Position numbers and translations under genes: made by a program | Assembly (NCBI GenBank): GCA_964461335.1 | Contig: CAYWTY010000019.1 | Coordinates: 1 to 25,358, forward strand | DNA: 25,358 nucleotides | DNA from: JAKJBL01 sp964461335 | Lineage (GTDB): Bacteria; Bacillota; Clostridia; Christensenellales; CAG-138 | Direction of reading: 5' to 3' | Notes under the pieces: model-generated | Told to the model about the DNA's origin: nothing | The model's input: only the letters and a program-made list of their open reading frames with translations | The model's database searches: none | Shown here: positions 1-9,131 of the stretch, piece by piece | How the letters are laid out: each line of letters starts with the position of its first letter | Position numbering within the stretch: position 1 is the stretch's first letter

Positions 1-1157
1 CAAACAGCCTGCCCGCAATTTGCGGCAGAGTCTGCCCCCAGGAAACCCAATGCGAGGCGCTTTGCGTGCTTGCTAAAAAGGGTGAGCCTGTTGCAATAGG
101 CAGGCTTGAGCGCTTTGCCGCAGATTATGCAATAGAAAACGCACATGCAGAAGAAAGTGAAAAGCTTGAATGCACAGGCAAAAAGGTTGCTGTAATAGGC
201 TCTGGCCCAGCTGGGCTTGTGTGTGCAGGGGACCTTGCAAAGCTTGGCTATGCTGTAACTATTTTTGAAGCGCTCCATAAGCCGGGCGGTGTACTCGTTT
301 ACGGCATACCTGAATTTCGGCTGCCTAAGGCGCTTGTTAAAAAAGAAATTGAAGCTGTAAAACGCCTTGGCGTAAAAATAGAAACAAATGCAGTTATAGG
401 CCGCGCAATAAGCCTTGATGAGCTTATGGAGGAAGAAGGCTATAAAGCAGTTTTTGTTGGCACAGGCGCAGGGCTCCCAAACTTTATGAAAATCCCCGGA
501 GAAAACCTAAACTCCGTATATTCAGCTAACGAGTTCTTAACGCGCGTAAACCTCATGAAGGCTTATGACTTCCCAAATTCGGATACGCCAGTATATGTAG
601 GAAAGCGCGCTGCAGTTATAGGCGGAGGCAATGTTGCAATGGATGCAGCCCGCTGCTGCTTAAGGCTTGGCGCAGAAACAGTTTATATAGTTTACAGGCG
701 AAGTGAAGCAGAGATGCCTGCGCGAATTGAGGAAGTACACCATGCAAAAGAAGAGGGAATAATCTTTAAAACACTTTGCTGCCCTACAAAAATACTCGGC
801 AATAACTTAGGCAGCGTCAGAGGCCTTGAGTGTATTGAAATGACGCTTGGCGAGCCGGATGCTTCAGGCAGACGGCGGCCTGTGCCAAAGCCTAACTCAG
901 CCTTCCTCCTTGAGGTGGAAACAGTAATTATGGCAATAGGCAACTCACCAAACCCGCTTATAAAAAACACAACTCCCGGGTTAAAAGCACACGAGTGGGG
1001 CGGGCTTATAGTAGACGAAGAAAGCATGGAAACATCTAAGCCCTTTGTATACGCAGGCGGAGATGCAGTAACAGGTGCAGCTACTGTAATTTTAGCAATG
1101 GGTGCAGGAAAGCGCGCAGCAAACGCTATTCATTTAAAGTTAAGCTCTAAAAGTTAA
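1..1157 (+). CDS. gltA: Glutamate synthase small subunit-type oxidoreductase (GltA/NfnB family), 5' end missing
   Basis: The frame is already open at base 3, so the start codon lies before the window and 384 codons are visible. The visible N-terminus has the cysteine-rich motif ICGRVCPQETQCEALC, the [4Fe-4S] ligand pattern of the glutamate synthase small subunit family. Two dinucleotide folds follow: VIGSGPAGL (FAD) and VIGGGNVAMDAA (NADPH). The end has the family's AGGDAVTGAATVILAMGAG. Members of this family pass electrons from NADPH through FAD and Fe-S clusters. In Clostridia the same architecture also serves as NfnB, the large subunit of electron-bifurcating NADH-dependent ferredoxin:NADP oxidoreductase. 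Which of the two applies depends on the gene upstream, which is not visible. The stop codon overlaps the ribosome binding site of the next gene, so the two are probably cotranscribed. The family call is firm; the GltA versus NfnB assignment is not. Confidence 0.9.
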   Translation, partial: NSLPAICGRVCPQETQCEALCVLAKKGEPVAIGRLERFAADYAIENAHAEESEKLECTGKKVAVIGSGPAGLVCAGDLAKLGYAVTIFEALHKPGGVLVYGIPEFRLPKALVKKEIEAVKRLGVKIETNAVIGRAISLDELMEEEGYKAVFVGTGAGLPNFMKIPGENLNSVYSANEFLTRVNLMKAYDFPNSDTPVYVGKRAAVIGGGNVAMDAARCCLRLGAETVYIVYRRSEAEMPARIEEVHHAKEEGIIFKTLCCPTKILGNNLGSVRGLECIEMTLGEPDASGRRRPVPKPNSAFLLEVETVIMAIGNSPNPLIKNTTPGLKAHEWGGLIVDEESMETSKPFVYAGGDAVTGAATVILAMGAGKRAANAIHLKLSSKS

Positions 1158-1166
1158 GGAGGAGTT

Positions 1167-2057
1167 ATGCGACGAATATATAAGCGGCTTACAGTATGCC
1201 TTGCGCTGCTTTTTTGCCTTGCTGCAGCTGCAACTGCATATGCTCAAAGCATAGAACAATACGCACCTGGCACCTATTTTGAGGTAACTTCAAGCGTATA
1301 TGCAAGAAGCGGCCCTGGCAAGAGTTTTTCAAAGCTCGCCAAGTTCAAAAAGGGTGATTTATTTGAAGCGCGCTCAATTTACGATGGGTGGATAGAAGTA
1401 GTTTATAACGAAAACCCTGCCTATATAAGCAGCAAAGCCTTGAAAGAGGCAAAAACAGAGCAATGCTTAGCTACCCAATATGCAAAAGCCAAGCAAAAGG
1501 TCACCTTAAGGAGCAGCCCGCGGTGCGGCTCAAAAAGGCTTGCAACCCTAAAGAAGGGCGCTTCTTTAGCTGTGCTTGGAACATACGGGAAGTGGACTGC
1601 ACTTTTATACAATGGGATGCCGGCTTACGCATATAGCAAATACTTTAAAAGATTTGATGTTCTTGAAAGCCCGGAGCCAATTTACGGCGACTTAAGCGAG
1701 AACCAGGCGGAAAAGTTTATTTCGCTCATAAACGACTATCGAAAGCAGGCTGGCTCAAGCAAACTTTCGGTTTCTTCCGCTCTTATGGATGCAGCTAGAA
1801 TCCGCGCATATGAGCTTACAACGCATTTTAGCCACACAAGGCCTGACGGGAGCGCACCAAACTCGCTTGACCCAAATATTTTCGGCGAAAACATTGCGTA
1901 TGGCACAGGGCTTCTTTCTACTGCACAAGAGGCAGTTTTAGGCTTTATGGAATCGCCCGCCCACTGGCAAAACGCGATGAGTACGAACTATACCAAAACT
2001 GGGGCTGCCTGCCTTAAGGTTCATGACACAACCTATTGGGTGCATCTTTTCGGCTGA
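1167..2057 (+). CDS. Secreted SH3b-SH3b-CAP domain protein
   Basis: This 296-residue protein starts with a typical Sec signal peptide (positive MRRIYKR, hydrophobic core, likely cleavage after AYA at residue 26). Two bacterial SH3-like repeats follow, at about residues 32-95 and 105-165; both have the VYARSGPG / VTLRSSP type of opening and a GxW/GKW turn. From about 178 to the end is a CAP (SCP/PR-1) domain with the expected cavity residues: H223 in HTRPDG, E241 in GENIAYG and H266 in AHWQNAM. It ends exactly at the family's closing YWVHLFG. SH3b domains usually bind cell wall, so the protein probably acts at the wall outside the membrane. The biochemical role of bacterial CAP domains is mostly unknown. 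The start ATG has AAGGAGGAG just upstream, overlapping the preceding stop. It faces mfd tail-to-tail with a 15-nt gap. Confidence 0.9.
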   Translation: MRRIYKRLTVCLALLFCLAAAATAYAQSIEQYAPGTYFEVTSSVYARSGPGKSFSKLAKFKKGDLFEARSIYDGWIEVVYNENPAYISSKALKEAKTEQCLATQYAKAKQKVTLRSSPRCGSKRLATLKKGASLAVLGTYGKWTALLYNGMPAYAYSKYFKRFDVLESPEPIYGDLSENQAEKFISLINDYRKQAGSSKLSVSSALMDAARIRAYELTTHFSHTRPDGSAPNSLDPNIFGENIAYGTGLLSTAQEAVLGFMESPAHWQNAMSTNYTKTGAACLKVHDTTYWVHLFG

Positions 2058-2072
2058 ATTATCTAACTCGTT

Positions 2073-5000
2073 TTACAGGCATTTTATAAGCGCCTCGAGC
2101 AATGCAGGCAGGCTGCTTAGCATTTGCCGCGCATTAGCAGCAGGTTTTTTATAAACAAGCCAGAGCGACTCGCCTGGCTCGAGTTTTGCGCCAAAGTCTG
2201 CTGCTGCAAGCAGGAGCCGCCCCCCGTCAAGCTCTGCCTCTTTATGGAACTTCAGTTTTGCAACATCCCCAACAACATAAAGCATTTCAACATACGCATA
2301 GCCGCAAAGCGCCTTGACAAACGCAATGTCCATTAAATTCTGCGCTTCTTCCGGAATATCGCCAAAACGGTCTTCCATTTCTTCCTGAGCATCATAAAGC
2401 CCCTCTTTATCGGATATAAGCGCAATGCGCTTATACATAGCAAGCCTTAATACTTCGCTTTTTATATAGCTTTTAGGTATATGCGCATCAAGCGGCACCT
2501 CAACAACTGCATCAATTGAGGGGCGCTCCTTCTCCCCCCTTGCCTCGCGGACTGCGCTTGCCATAAGCTTTGTGTAATATTCATAGCCTATATCCGCAAT
2601 ATGCCCATGCTGGTTTGCACCCAAAAGGCTGCCAGCGCCCCTAATTTCAAGGTCACGAAGCGCAATTTCCCTGCCTGCGCCAAACTGTGCGAACTCTGTA
2701 AGCGCTACAAGCCGCTTCTCTGCAGCTTCAGTAAGCACATGCCCGCGCTTGAATGTAAAATACGCATAGCCAAGGCGGGTTGAGCGGCCTACTCTGCCGC
2801 GCAACTGGTAAAGCTGCGCAAGGCCCATTCTATCCGCATCAAGCACAATAAGCGTATTAACATTTGCAATATCAAGCCCGTTTTCTATAATTGTGCTGCA
2901 AAGGAGCACATTGAACCTGCCCTGCATAAACTCAAGCATTACGCCCTCAAGGAGCCGCTCGTTCATTTGCCCATGCGCAAACGCAACGCTTGCTTGGGGG
3001 AGCAGCTGTTTAAGATGCTCTGCAAAACGTTCAAGCCTTTGCACCTGGTTGTAAACAATATAGCATTGACCGCCGCGCATAAGCTCTTTTTGCACTGCAT
3101 CATAAAGGAGGCTATCCGAATATTCAAGCACATAGGTCTGCACAGGGTAGCGCTCTTCAGGCGGTGTATCTATTATACTCATATCGCGAATTCCACTCAT
3201 TGACATATGCAGAGTGCGCGGAATTGGGGTTGCAGTAAGCGTAAGCACATCAACATTTGCTTTTAAAGTTTTTAGCTGCTCCTTATGCCCAACACCAAAC
3301 CGCTGCTCTTCGTCTACTATTACAAGCCCAAGCTCCTTGAATTTGATACTTTTCCCAAGAAGCGCATGCGTGCCTATTATTACATCAATTAGCCCTTCTG
3401 CAAGCGCATGCTTTATCTGCGCCTGCTCTTTTACGCTTTTAAACCTTGAAATAAGCCCTACGCGCACAGGGAACGAAATAAAGCGGGATTTTAGCGTTTC
3501 ATAATGCTGCTGAGCAAGGATTGTTGTAGGCACGAGGAAAGCGACCTGCTTACTATCTTGAACAGCCTTAAACGCAGCGCGCAAGGCAACCTCTGTTTTA
3601 CCGTAGCCCACATCTCCAAGGAGCAGGCGGTCCATAATCGAAGTGCTTTCCATATCGCGCTTTATTTCTTCAAGGCTCTGGAGCTGATCCGGTGTTTCAG
3701 CATATGGGAAGCATTCCTCAAGCTGGCGCTGCCAGACTGTATCAGCTGAAAACGCAAAGCCCTTTTCCTGGTGCCTTGAAGCGTAGAGCTTTGCAAGGTC
3801 AACTGCAAGCTCCTTTATTGCGCTTTTTGCACGGCTGACCTGCCGCTGCCACTCGTTCCCGCCAAGCTTTGAAAGCTTGGGCTTTTCATCTGAGCCTGAA
3901 TACTTCTGAATACGGTCAAGCTGGTCCGTTGGTATGTAGAGTTTATCTTCACACAAATACTCTATAAGCAGATAATCACGCGTAGTTTCCTGCACAGTTA
4001 GCGCTTCGACTCCTACAAAGCGCCCTATTCCATGCGTTTCATGCACAATGGAATCACCGGGTTTAAGCTCCTGGTAAACAAGCCCCTGCTTAGGAGTTCG
4101 CCTTTTTTGCCCGCCTGAGCGAGAATATCCGAACAACTCTGCTTCAGCAAACACATGCAGGCCAAGCTCAGGGTAGCAAAACCCATTTTGCATGCTCTCT
4201 TGAAGAATAAGGGTTTCACCGCTTTGTGCGCTGCGCATAAGCTCTTTTGCAAGTGCAGCTTCAAACCCTGCTTCGCTAAGCTCCCGCCTTAGCTGTTCTG
4301 CGTGTGCGCCTGCATAAAGCAAAGTTGCAGCGCCTGCAATTTTAAGGTGTTTGAGCGTGTTTAAAAGCAGAGCCCTATCCCCAGAAAACTTAGGTGCAGG
4401 CTCAGCAGCGAATTTAATGGTTTCAACAGGCTTTATAAGTGAAACAGCATGCGCATGTGCGCTTACAAATGCAGTTCTTTTAGTATTTAGGTTTTTGAAG
4501 AGTTCGTTGCAGCTCATTTGAAGCTCCGCCTGAACTGCAAGCCCTTCGCCGCGGCTTAACATTGCCTCAATTCGCCTAGTAAACACACGTTCTGATAAAG
4601 AAGCTGCTTCTTTAGCTCTTCCCGGCTCATAAACTAAAACCGGCGCCTCCTTAGGCAAGTAGTCAAAAAGCGAATATCTGCCCTCATAAAGCGCAGTAAG
4701 CAGCGCCTCAGGCGCAGGGCAGGCATGCCCTACATCAAAGGCGAGACGCTGCGCATCAAACCCGTTTGCATTAAGAATAATAGAGGAAGCTCTTTTTATT
4801 GCAGCCTCGTCCTGGGGCACTTCTGTTGCAGGCGGAAGCAGCGCTTTTTCGACCTTCTCTATTGAGCGCTGGCTTGAAGCATCAAACATTGTAATTCTGT
4901 CAAGTTCATCATCAAAAAACTCAAGCCTGTACGGGCCAATGCCATGTGATGGGTAAATATCGAGAATATCGCCGCGAAGCGCTGCCTGACCCGGGCCTTC

Positions 5001-5501
5001 GACAAGCTCAACAGGCTCATAGCCTGCGTTTACAAGCGTTGCAAAAAGCGGGCGCTGAGCATAGGTTTCGCCTACACAAAGCAGCTGTACAGCATCTTTT
5101 AGCACTTTTGGGGGTGCAAGGCGCTGCATAAGCGCATCAACTGATGTTATTATTCCAACAGGCTCACCAAGCACAAGCCGCATAAGTGAGGCAATGCGTG
5201 TCTTTGATGTTTCCCCTGCAGATGCGTATGCATGCACAAGCGCAACTTCAGCAGCAGGCAAGAGCGCGATATTGCCCTTAAATGCAGCTGCCTGCTCATA
5301 AAGCATTTTCGCTTCCTGCTCTGAAGGGGCAACTAAAAGCCCGCCATGCTTTATGCTAAGCGCTGCAAATAAATGGCTGCAATGCGCTTCATAAAGCCCG
5401 AAAAGAGCGACAGGCCCCCCCCTGCTGCTTAGTATTTCGTTTAACCTTATATATTCGGGCGCTTTATAAAGTGCGCTTAATAGCGGATGTTCAGGGTTCA
5501 T
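2073..5501 (-). CDS. mfd: Transcription-repair coupling factor Mfd
   Basis: At 1142 residues this is a full-length Mfd, the ATP-driven translocase that removes RNA polymerase stalled at DNA lesions and recruits the UvrABC excision system. In order: an N-terminal UvrB-like region; the RNA-polymerase-interacting region introduced by PGDSIVHETHGIGRFVG (near 480); a superfamily 2 helicase core with Walker A GDVGYGKTE (lysine about 635), Walker B DEEQRFG (about 730), TATPIPRTL and the motif VI GRVGRS; and a C-terminal TRCF domain. The ATG overlaps the pth stop in an ATGA arrangement, with AGGAG just upstream inside pth, so translation is likely coupled. The gene order pth-mfd is common in Firmicutes. 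No hairpin terminator is visible after the stop. Confidence 0.97.
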   Translation of the reverse strand: MNPEHPLLSALYKAPEYIRLNEILSSRGGPVALFGLYEAHCSHLFAALSIKHGGLLVAPSEQEAKMLYEQAAAFKGNIALLPAAEVALVHAYASAGETSKTRIASLMRLVLGEPVGIITSVDALMQRLAPPKVLKDAVQLLCVGETYAQRPLFATLVNAGYEPVELVEGPGQAALRGDILDIYPSHGIGPYRLEFFDDELDRITMFDASSQRSIEKVEKALLPPATEVPQDEAAIKRASSIILNANGFDAQRLAFDVGHACPAPEALLTALYEGRYSLFDYLPKEAPVLVYEPGRAKEAASLSERVFTRRIEAMLSRGEGLAVQAELQMSCNELFKNLNTKRTAFVSAHAHAVSLIKPVETIKFAAEPAPKFSGDRALLLNTLKHLKIAGAATLLYAGAHAEQLRRELSEAGFEAALAKELMRSAQSGETLILQESMQNGFCYPELGLHVFAEAELFGYSRSGGQKRRTPKQGLVYQELKPGDSIVHETHGIGRFVGVEALTVQETTRDYLLIEYLCEDKLYIPTDQLDRIQKYSGSDEKPKLSKLGGNEWQRQVSRAKSAIKELAVDLAKLYASRHQEKGFAFSADTVWQRQLEECFPYAETPDQLQSLEEIKRDMESTSIMDRLLLGDVGYGKTEVALRAAFKAVQDSKQVAFLVPTTILAQQHYETLKSRFISFPVRVGLISRFKSVKEQAQIKHALAEGLIDVIIGTHALLGKSIKFKELGLVIVDEEQRFGVGHKEQLKTLKANVDVLTLTATPIPRTLHMSMSGIRDMSIIDTPPEERYPVQTYVLEYSDSLLYDAVQKELMRGGQCYIVYNQVQRLERFAEHLKQLLPQASVAFAHGQMNERLLEGVMLEFMQGRFNVLLCSTIIENGLDIANVNTLIVLDADRMGLAQLYQLRGRVGRSTRLGYAYFTFKRGHVLTEAAEKRLVALTEFAQFGAGREIALRDLEIRGAGSLLGANQHGHIADIGYEYYTKLMASAVREARGEKERPSIDAVVEVPLDAHIPKSYIKSEVLRLAMYKRIALISDKEGLYDAQEEMEDRFGDIPEEAQNLMDIAFVKALCGYAYVEMLYVVGDVAKLKFHKEAELDGGRLLLAAADFGAKLEPGESLWLVYKKPAANARQMLSSLPALLEALIKCL

Positions 5502-6088
5502 TCATGCTCCTGCTCTATGTGTTTGCGCTTGTTGAACTTTGCCTGCGCTTGTGCAAGCTTGCCTGAGACAATTAAAAGCGCAGCCTCTCCAGCATCTTTT
5601 TGTGCAAGCTCAAGCAGCTCCTGCTCCTCTTTTTGGGGCTTGCCTAAAACATGGGCAGCTAAATCGCCGCCAAGGCGCTGCTTGCCGACGCCTATCCGTA
5701 CGCGGTTAAAGCCTTCTTCTCCGCTTAAGCTTGCAATGATTGAGCGCATACCGTTATGCGTGCCTGCGCTCCCAGACGCGCGTATGCGAATGTCGCCCGC
5801 AGGAAGGTCTATATCATCAAAAAGTACGATGAGGCGCTCAGGCGCAATGTTGTAATATGAAAGCAGCGCTTGTATCGCCCTGCCGCTTAGGTTCATATAT
5901 GTCTGCGGCTTTGCGAGAATAAGTTTTTCATTAGAATAAAAACCCTCCCCAAGAAGCGAATTGTGCGCGCGCTTGCTTATTTTTATACCCAGCTCTGCTG
6001 CAAGCATATCAAGCGCACGAAACCCTGCATTATGGCGTGAACGGCTGTAAGCAAGCCCCGGGTTGCCAAGCCCTGCAATAATAAACAT
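5498..6088 (-). CDS. pth: Peptidyl-tRNA hydrolase
   Basis: Pth recycles tRNA by hydrolysing the ester bond of peptidyl-tRNAs that drop off the ribosome. The 196-residue product has the family signature GLGNPGLAYSRSRHNAGF with the catalytic histidine, the substrate-binding stretch KPQTYMNLSG, the catalytic-aspartate region DDIDLPAGDIRIR, and SAGTHNGMRSI and FNRVRIGVGK. The frame extends 32 codons further upstream, but the ATG at 6088 is chosen because GGAGGG lies directly before it and the protein then begins at the canonical MFIIAGLGNPG. It is the first gene of a pair with mfd (4-nt overlap) and has its own promoter about 70 nt upstream. Confidence 0.96.
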   Translation of the reverse strand: MFIIAGLGNPGLAYSRSRHNAGFRALDMLAAELGIKISKRAHNSLLGEGFYSNEKLILAKPQTYMNLSGRAIQALLSYYNIAPERLIVLFDDIDLPAGDIRIRASGSAGTHNGMRSIIASLSGEEGFNRVRIGVGKQRLGGDLAAHVLGKPQKEEQELLELAQKDAGEAALLIVSGKLAQAQAKFNKRKHIEQEHE

Positions 6089-6155
6089 AAACCCTCCATC
6101 CTGCCTAAACCGCAGCGCACACAAAAATGCCGCGGGTAGGCCGCAGCCTTGCTTT

Positions 6156-6184
6156 ATTATACATTGGAGAGGCTCTATGCACAA
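6156..6184 (-). promoter_or_regulatory. Vegetative-type promoter for pth-mfd
   Basis: On the minus strand, TTGTGC and a perfect TATAAT are separated by 17 nt and lie about 70 nt before the pth start. It is divergent from the promoter at 6255-6283. The -35 is only a partial match; the -10 is the consensus. Confidence 0.6.
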
Positions 6185-6254
6185 TTGGAGAAAATGCGCC
6201 CCTTATTGCGAATTTTGGCTGTTGTCTGCCATACTTTGTTTACATGATTATGCG

Positions 6255-6283
6255 TTGCATACAGTACTTGAAATGAGTATAAT
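6255..6283 (+). promoter_or_regulatory. Vegetative-type promoter for the foldase lipoprotein pair
   Basis: TTGCAT and TATAAT are separated by 17 nt, 57 nt before the ATG at 6341. It matches the housekeeping sigma consensus well and sits where the first lipoprotein gene needs a promoter. Confidence 0.7.
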
Positions 6284-6340
6284 GGGTTGTGCTATCGTTT
6301 AGGTGCGCTATGCGCATTTAAAACAGGAGGAGAATTTCAA

Positions 6341-7597
6341 ATGAGAAGCAAACTTGCGCTTTTATTAGCGCTTGCAGCAGTGCTTTTTGTGTTTGCTGCA
6401 TGTGCCGATACTTCAGGTGATATTGTTGGCAAAGTGGGTCAAACACCAATATATCGGTGGTATTACGAGGCGCATTTAAAGAAGCAGCTTGCGCTTTATA
6501 AGCTTAACTACGGTGTTGATTTAAGCGAGCCTGCATACAAAACCGAGTATAAAGAATATAAAGAAAACCGGCTCACAGACCTTGTTGGTATTACTGCGCT
6601 TAAAGATACTGCGCTTAAAATGGGCCTTTTTGAATTAAGCAGCGAGCAAGAAGCAGAAGTAGATAAAAAATACCTCGAATACTACAACCTCGCTATGTCA
6701 AGCTTTCTATCAAAACACGGAACTGATGAAAAGGGCTACAGGCGCGCAGAGCAGGAATATATTGACTGGCTTCTCGCAAACAGCCTTACGCCTGAACGCG
6801 TTCGCTCAAATATACGCGATGAATATGTGCTTTCCCTGCTTTACGATTCATTAGGCAAAGCACGCGGCGCAACTGATGAAGAAATACGCGCCTACTATGA
6901 GAGCCAGCTTATAACACAGCGCGAAAAGGCAGAAACCGAGCCTGGCTGGTTTGGTGAAAACGCACCTGTTCCTATTTATGTGCCTCTTGGATATGTTGAA
7001 ACAGCACGCCTTACATTAGGCTTTAACCAGCAGCAAATGCAGGAGATTTCAACAGCAGCAGATGCAGCAATGAAGGCGAATGTTGAATATCTCGAGGCAG
7101 TTTCATCAAGCGGGGAAGATTCCACTTTTGCAAACTCGAAAAAGAATGCATCCTCACGATTGGACAAGGCATTTGAAAACGTGCTTGAACGCTGCTATAA
7201 ACAAGTTGAAAAACGTATGGAGCCTATATTAGCACAAGCGAGAAGCGGAGAAGACTTTATGGAGCTTATGCGCCAAAAATCAGAGGATAAGCGGATGCTC
7301 CGCTACTTTGTGTGTAATTCAAGCAGCCATGTTGAAGAAAGCTACCGTACTGCTGCGCTTGCGCTTAAAACGGCTGGTGATATTTCAGACCCTGTGCGCC
7401 TTGAGCAGGGCGTGTGCATTATTTACCTTGTTGAGCGGCCGGAACCAGGGCAGCGCCCGCTTGAGCTTGTTTATGATGAAATTAAAAAAAGCATCTCATT
7501 TACAACAAATACTACATTAGATTTTGAGCTGTGGAACGAATATGCAAAAAAGGCTGAAGACGAGGGTATAGTAGAGCTCTACATAGATAAACTTTGA
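6341..7597 (+). CDS. SurA/PrsA-like foldase lipoprotein, degenerate parvulin domain
   Basis: This 418-residue lipoprotein has a signal peptide ending in FAAC (Cys21). A SurA-type N-terminal chaperone region follows, opening with IVGKVGQTPIYRWYY and rich in long helices to about residue 200. A parvulin-like fold then seems to start at YVETARLTL (217-226), is interrupted by a helical stretch (about 228-300), and resumes through AQARSGEDFMELM to DISDPVRLEQGVCIIYLVE (about 345-365). Parvulin isomerases usually carry a histidine in the first strand and another in the last (GxHII). Here these positions read Arg223 and Cys359, so isomerase activity is doubtful and a pure chaperone role is more likely (inference). 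The start at 6341 has AGGAGGAG upstream; the frame is open for 18 more codons without a site. A paralogue follows 31 nt downstream. Confidence 0.8.
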   Translation: MRSKLALLLALAAVLFVFAACADTSGDIVGKVGQTPIYRWYYEAHLKKQLALYKLNYGVDLSEPAYKTEYKEYKENRLTDLVGITALKDTALKMGLFELSSEQEAEVDKKYLEYYNLAMSSFLSKHGTDEKGYRRAEQEYIDWLLANSLTPERVRSNIRDEYVLSLLYDSLGKARGATDEEIRAYYESQLITQREKAETEPGWFGENAPVPIYVPLGYVETARLTLGFNQQQMQEISTAADAAMKANVEYLEAVSSSGEDSTFANSKKNASSRLDKAFENVLERCYKQVEKRMEPILAQARSGEDFMELMRQKSEDKRMLRYFVCNSSSHVEESYRTAALALKTAGDISDPVRLEQGVCIIYLVERPEPGQRPLELVYDEIKKSISFTTNTTLDFELWNEYAKKAEDEGIVELYIDKL

Positions 7598-7628
7598 ACA
7601 GGCATGTAAAATAAAGGAGAACAAATAG

Positions 7629-9014
7629 ATGAACAAAAGATTCCGGGCATATTGTGCACTTGCGCTCGCACTTTTTATGGCAATACCCCTTCTCGGGTGC
7701 AGCCTTGTAAGCGTAAACGAAGAAAAGAACAGGGCTCAGGTAGTTGCCAAAGTTGGAGGGACTGAGGTAAAAAAAGGCGAGTTTATTGATGAGTTTACTC
7801 AGGCAATCCAATATGTCTCAATGTTCGGCTATGACCCGACAGTTAGCGACACAGAGCTTAGTGATTTCCAGGACATGGTGCTCGAAAGCCTTGTAAGGAA
7901 AAACCTCGAGATATATCAAGCTGGGCTTAAAGGCTATAAAGAGCTTTCTGAAGCAGAGCTTAAAGAAGTAGACTCAGTTGTAGCTGATGAAGAAGCGTAT
8001 ATTTTCGAAGCTGCGCTTGAACAGGCAAAAGCAAGCTCAGGAGCTGCCTCAGAAGAAGAAATAAACAAAAGCGCAGAGGAGCTCTTCCCTAAAGCTGCAG
8101 AGCAAATTGTAGGCAAAGCATTTACACGCGAGGAATTCCGCATATGGCTTAAAGAAATGGAAGTGCGCGGGCGTCTTGTGGAAAAAATGCGCAATGAGTT
8201 CGAAGCTACAATAAGCGTAACAGATGAAGAAGTGCAAAGCGCATTTAACGAAGAACTTGAAGCAGATAAAACCGAATTGGCAGAAACCCCTGGAAGCTAT
8301 AAGCAATACCAGGAAAGCGCAGAGAAATACGGCGGAGACCCACCGTTTTTTGTACCTGAGGGCTATGTGCGCGTAAAGTATATTAAGCTTGTGCCTGAAG
8401 ACGAGCTCCCTGCTGAGCTTGCAGAAAACGAAGCTAAGCTCTCTGAGCTTGAAGCTGAGCTTGGCAAGCTTTCACTAAGTGAAGAGGGTACAAATGCAGA
8501 GCGTATTGCACAAATAAAAGCTGACCATGCAAGCCTTAAGGCAGCAACATTAAAGCTTAGAACCGAACACTTCGAAAAAAGCAAGCTTGAAGCTGAGCAG
8601 GCATACGAAAAGCTTCAAAGCGGCGCAAGTTTTGATGCTGTTATGAAGGAGTTCAGCAAAGATTCGGATTTTACGAACTATGACATATTTAAAGAAAAGG
8701 GGAAGCTCTTAAGCAGCCATGAGAGCGCAGTCGACTGGTCGAGCGAAATTAAGTCAGCAGTGCTAAAGCTTACTGTTGCCGGAAGCTACACAGGGATAAT
8801 CGAAGATGACGAAGGCTTCCATATACTCCAATATGTAGGCAAGGAACCTGCAGGCAGCCGCGAGTTCTCACAATATAAAGAAAGTATGCACGAAACTGTG
8901 CTTACTGCTAAGCAAGCGGAAGAATGGGAGACGCTCCTTTTAGAATGGTCAAAGGATACGACCCTTGTAACCCGCTACCCGGAGCGTATCCGCGATGTTG
9001 GGAAAAAGAGCTAA
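7629..9014 (+). CDS. SurA/PrsA-like peptidyl-prolyl isomerase-family lipoprotein
   Basis: This 461-residue lipoprotein (lipobox LLGC, Cys24) is related to the preceding gene. Its N-terminal SurA-like region opens with VVAKVGGTEVKKGEFIDEF. The parvulin-like domain begins at FVPEGYVRVKYIKLV (about 240-255), is interrupted by a charged coiled-coil-like insertion rich in Glu, Lys and Leu (about 260-330), and resumes at AYEKLQSGASFDAVMKEFSKDS through GFHILQYVG (about 395-403). The last-strand histidine is kept (His398) but the first-strand histidine reads Tyr251, so activity is uncertain. Such proteins help exported proteins fold outside the membrane. AAAGGAG lies upstream of the ATG. A terminator follows the gene. 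Confidence 0.85.
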   Translation: MNKRFRAYCALALALFMAIPLLGCSLVSVNEEKNRAQVVAKVGGTEVKKGEFIDEFTQAIQYVSMFGYDPTVSDTELSDFQDMVLESLVRKNLEIYQAGLKGYKELSEAELKEVDSVVADEEAYIFEAALEQAKASSGAASEEEINKSAEELFPKAAEQIVGKAFTREEFRIWLKEMEVRGRLVEKMRNEFEATISVTDEEVQSAFNEELEADKTELAETPGSYKQYQESAEKYGGDPPFFVPEGYVRVKYIKLVPEDELPAELAENEAKLSELEAELGKLSLSEEGTNAERIAQIKADHASLKAATLKLRTEHFEKSKLEAEQAYEKLQSGASFDAVMKEFSKDSDFTNYDIFKEKGKLLSSHESAVDWSSEIKSAVLKLTVAGSYTGIIEDDEGFHILQYVGKEPAGSREFSQYKESMHETVLTAKQAEEWETLLLEWSKDTTLVTRYPERIRDVGKKS

Positions 9015-9029
9015 GCTTATAGCTTATGT

Positions 9030-9057
9030 AAAAAAGGCGCTGCAAAGCGCCTTTTTT
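9030..9057 (+). terminator. Intrinsic terminator of the foldase pair
   Basis: A GC-rich stem (GGCGC/GCGCC, extended by A-T pairs) with a 6-nt TGCAAA loop is followed by a run of T. It starts 15 nt after the stop codon. The flanking A and T runs suggest it may also work in reverse. Confidence 0.85.
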
Positions 9058-9131
9058 AATGCTGTGTATTTTTACATATAAACATAAGAAATTTATTAAA
9101 GAGTTATTTTTATGGCTCAGAGTTCGCTTTT

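Noticed and set aside
4946..5131. Small plus-strand ORFs inside mfd and pth
   Set aside because: They overlap conserved coding sequence on the other strand, lack ribosome sites, and have low-complexity products.
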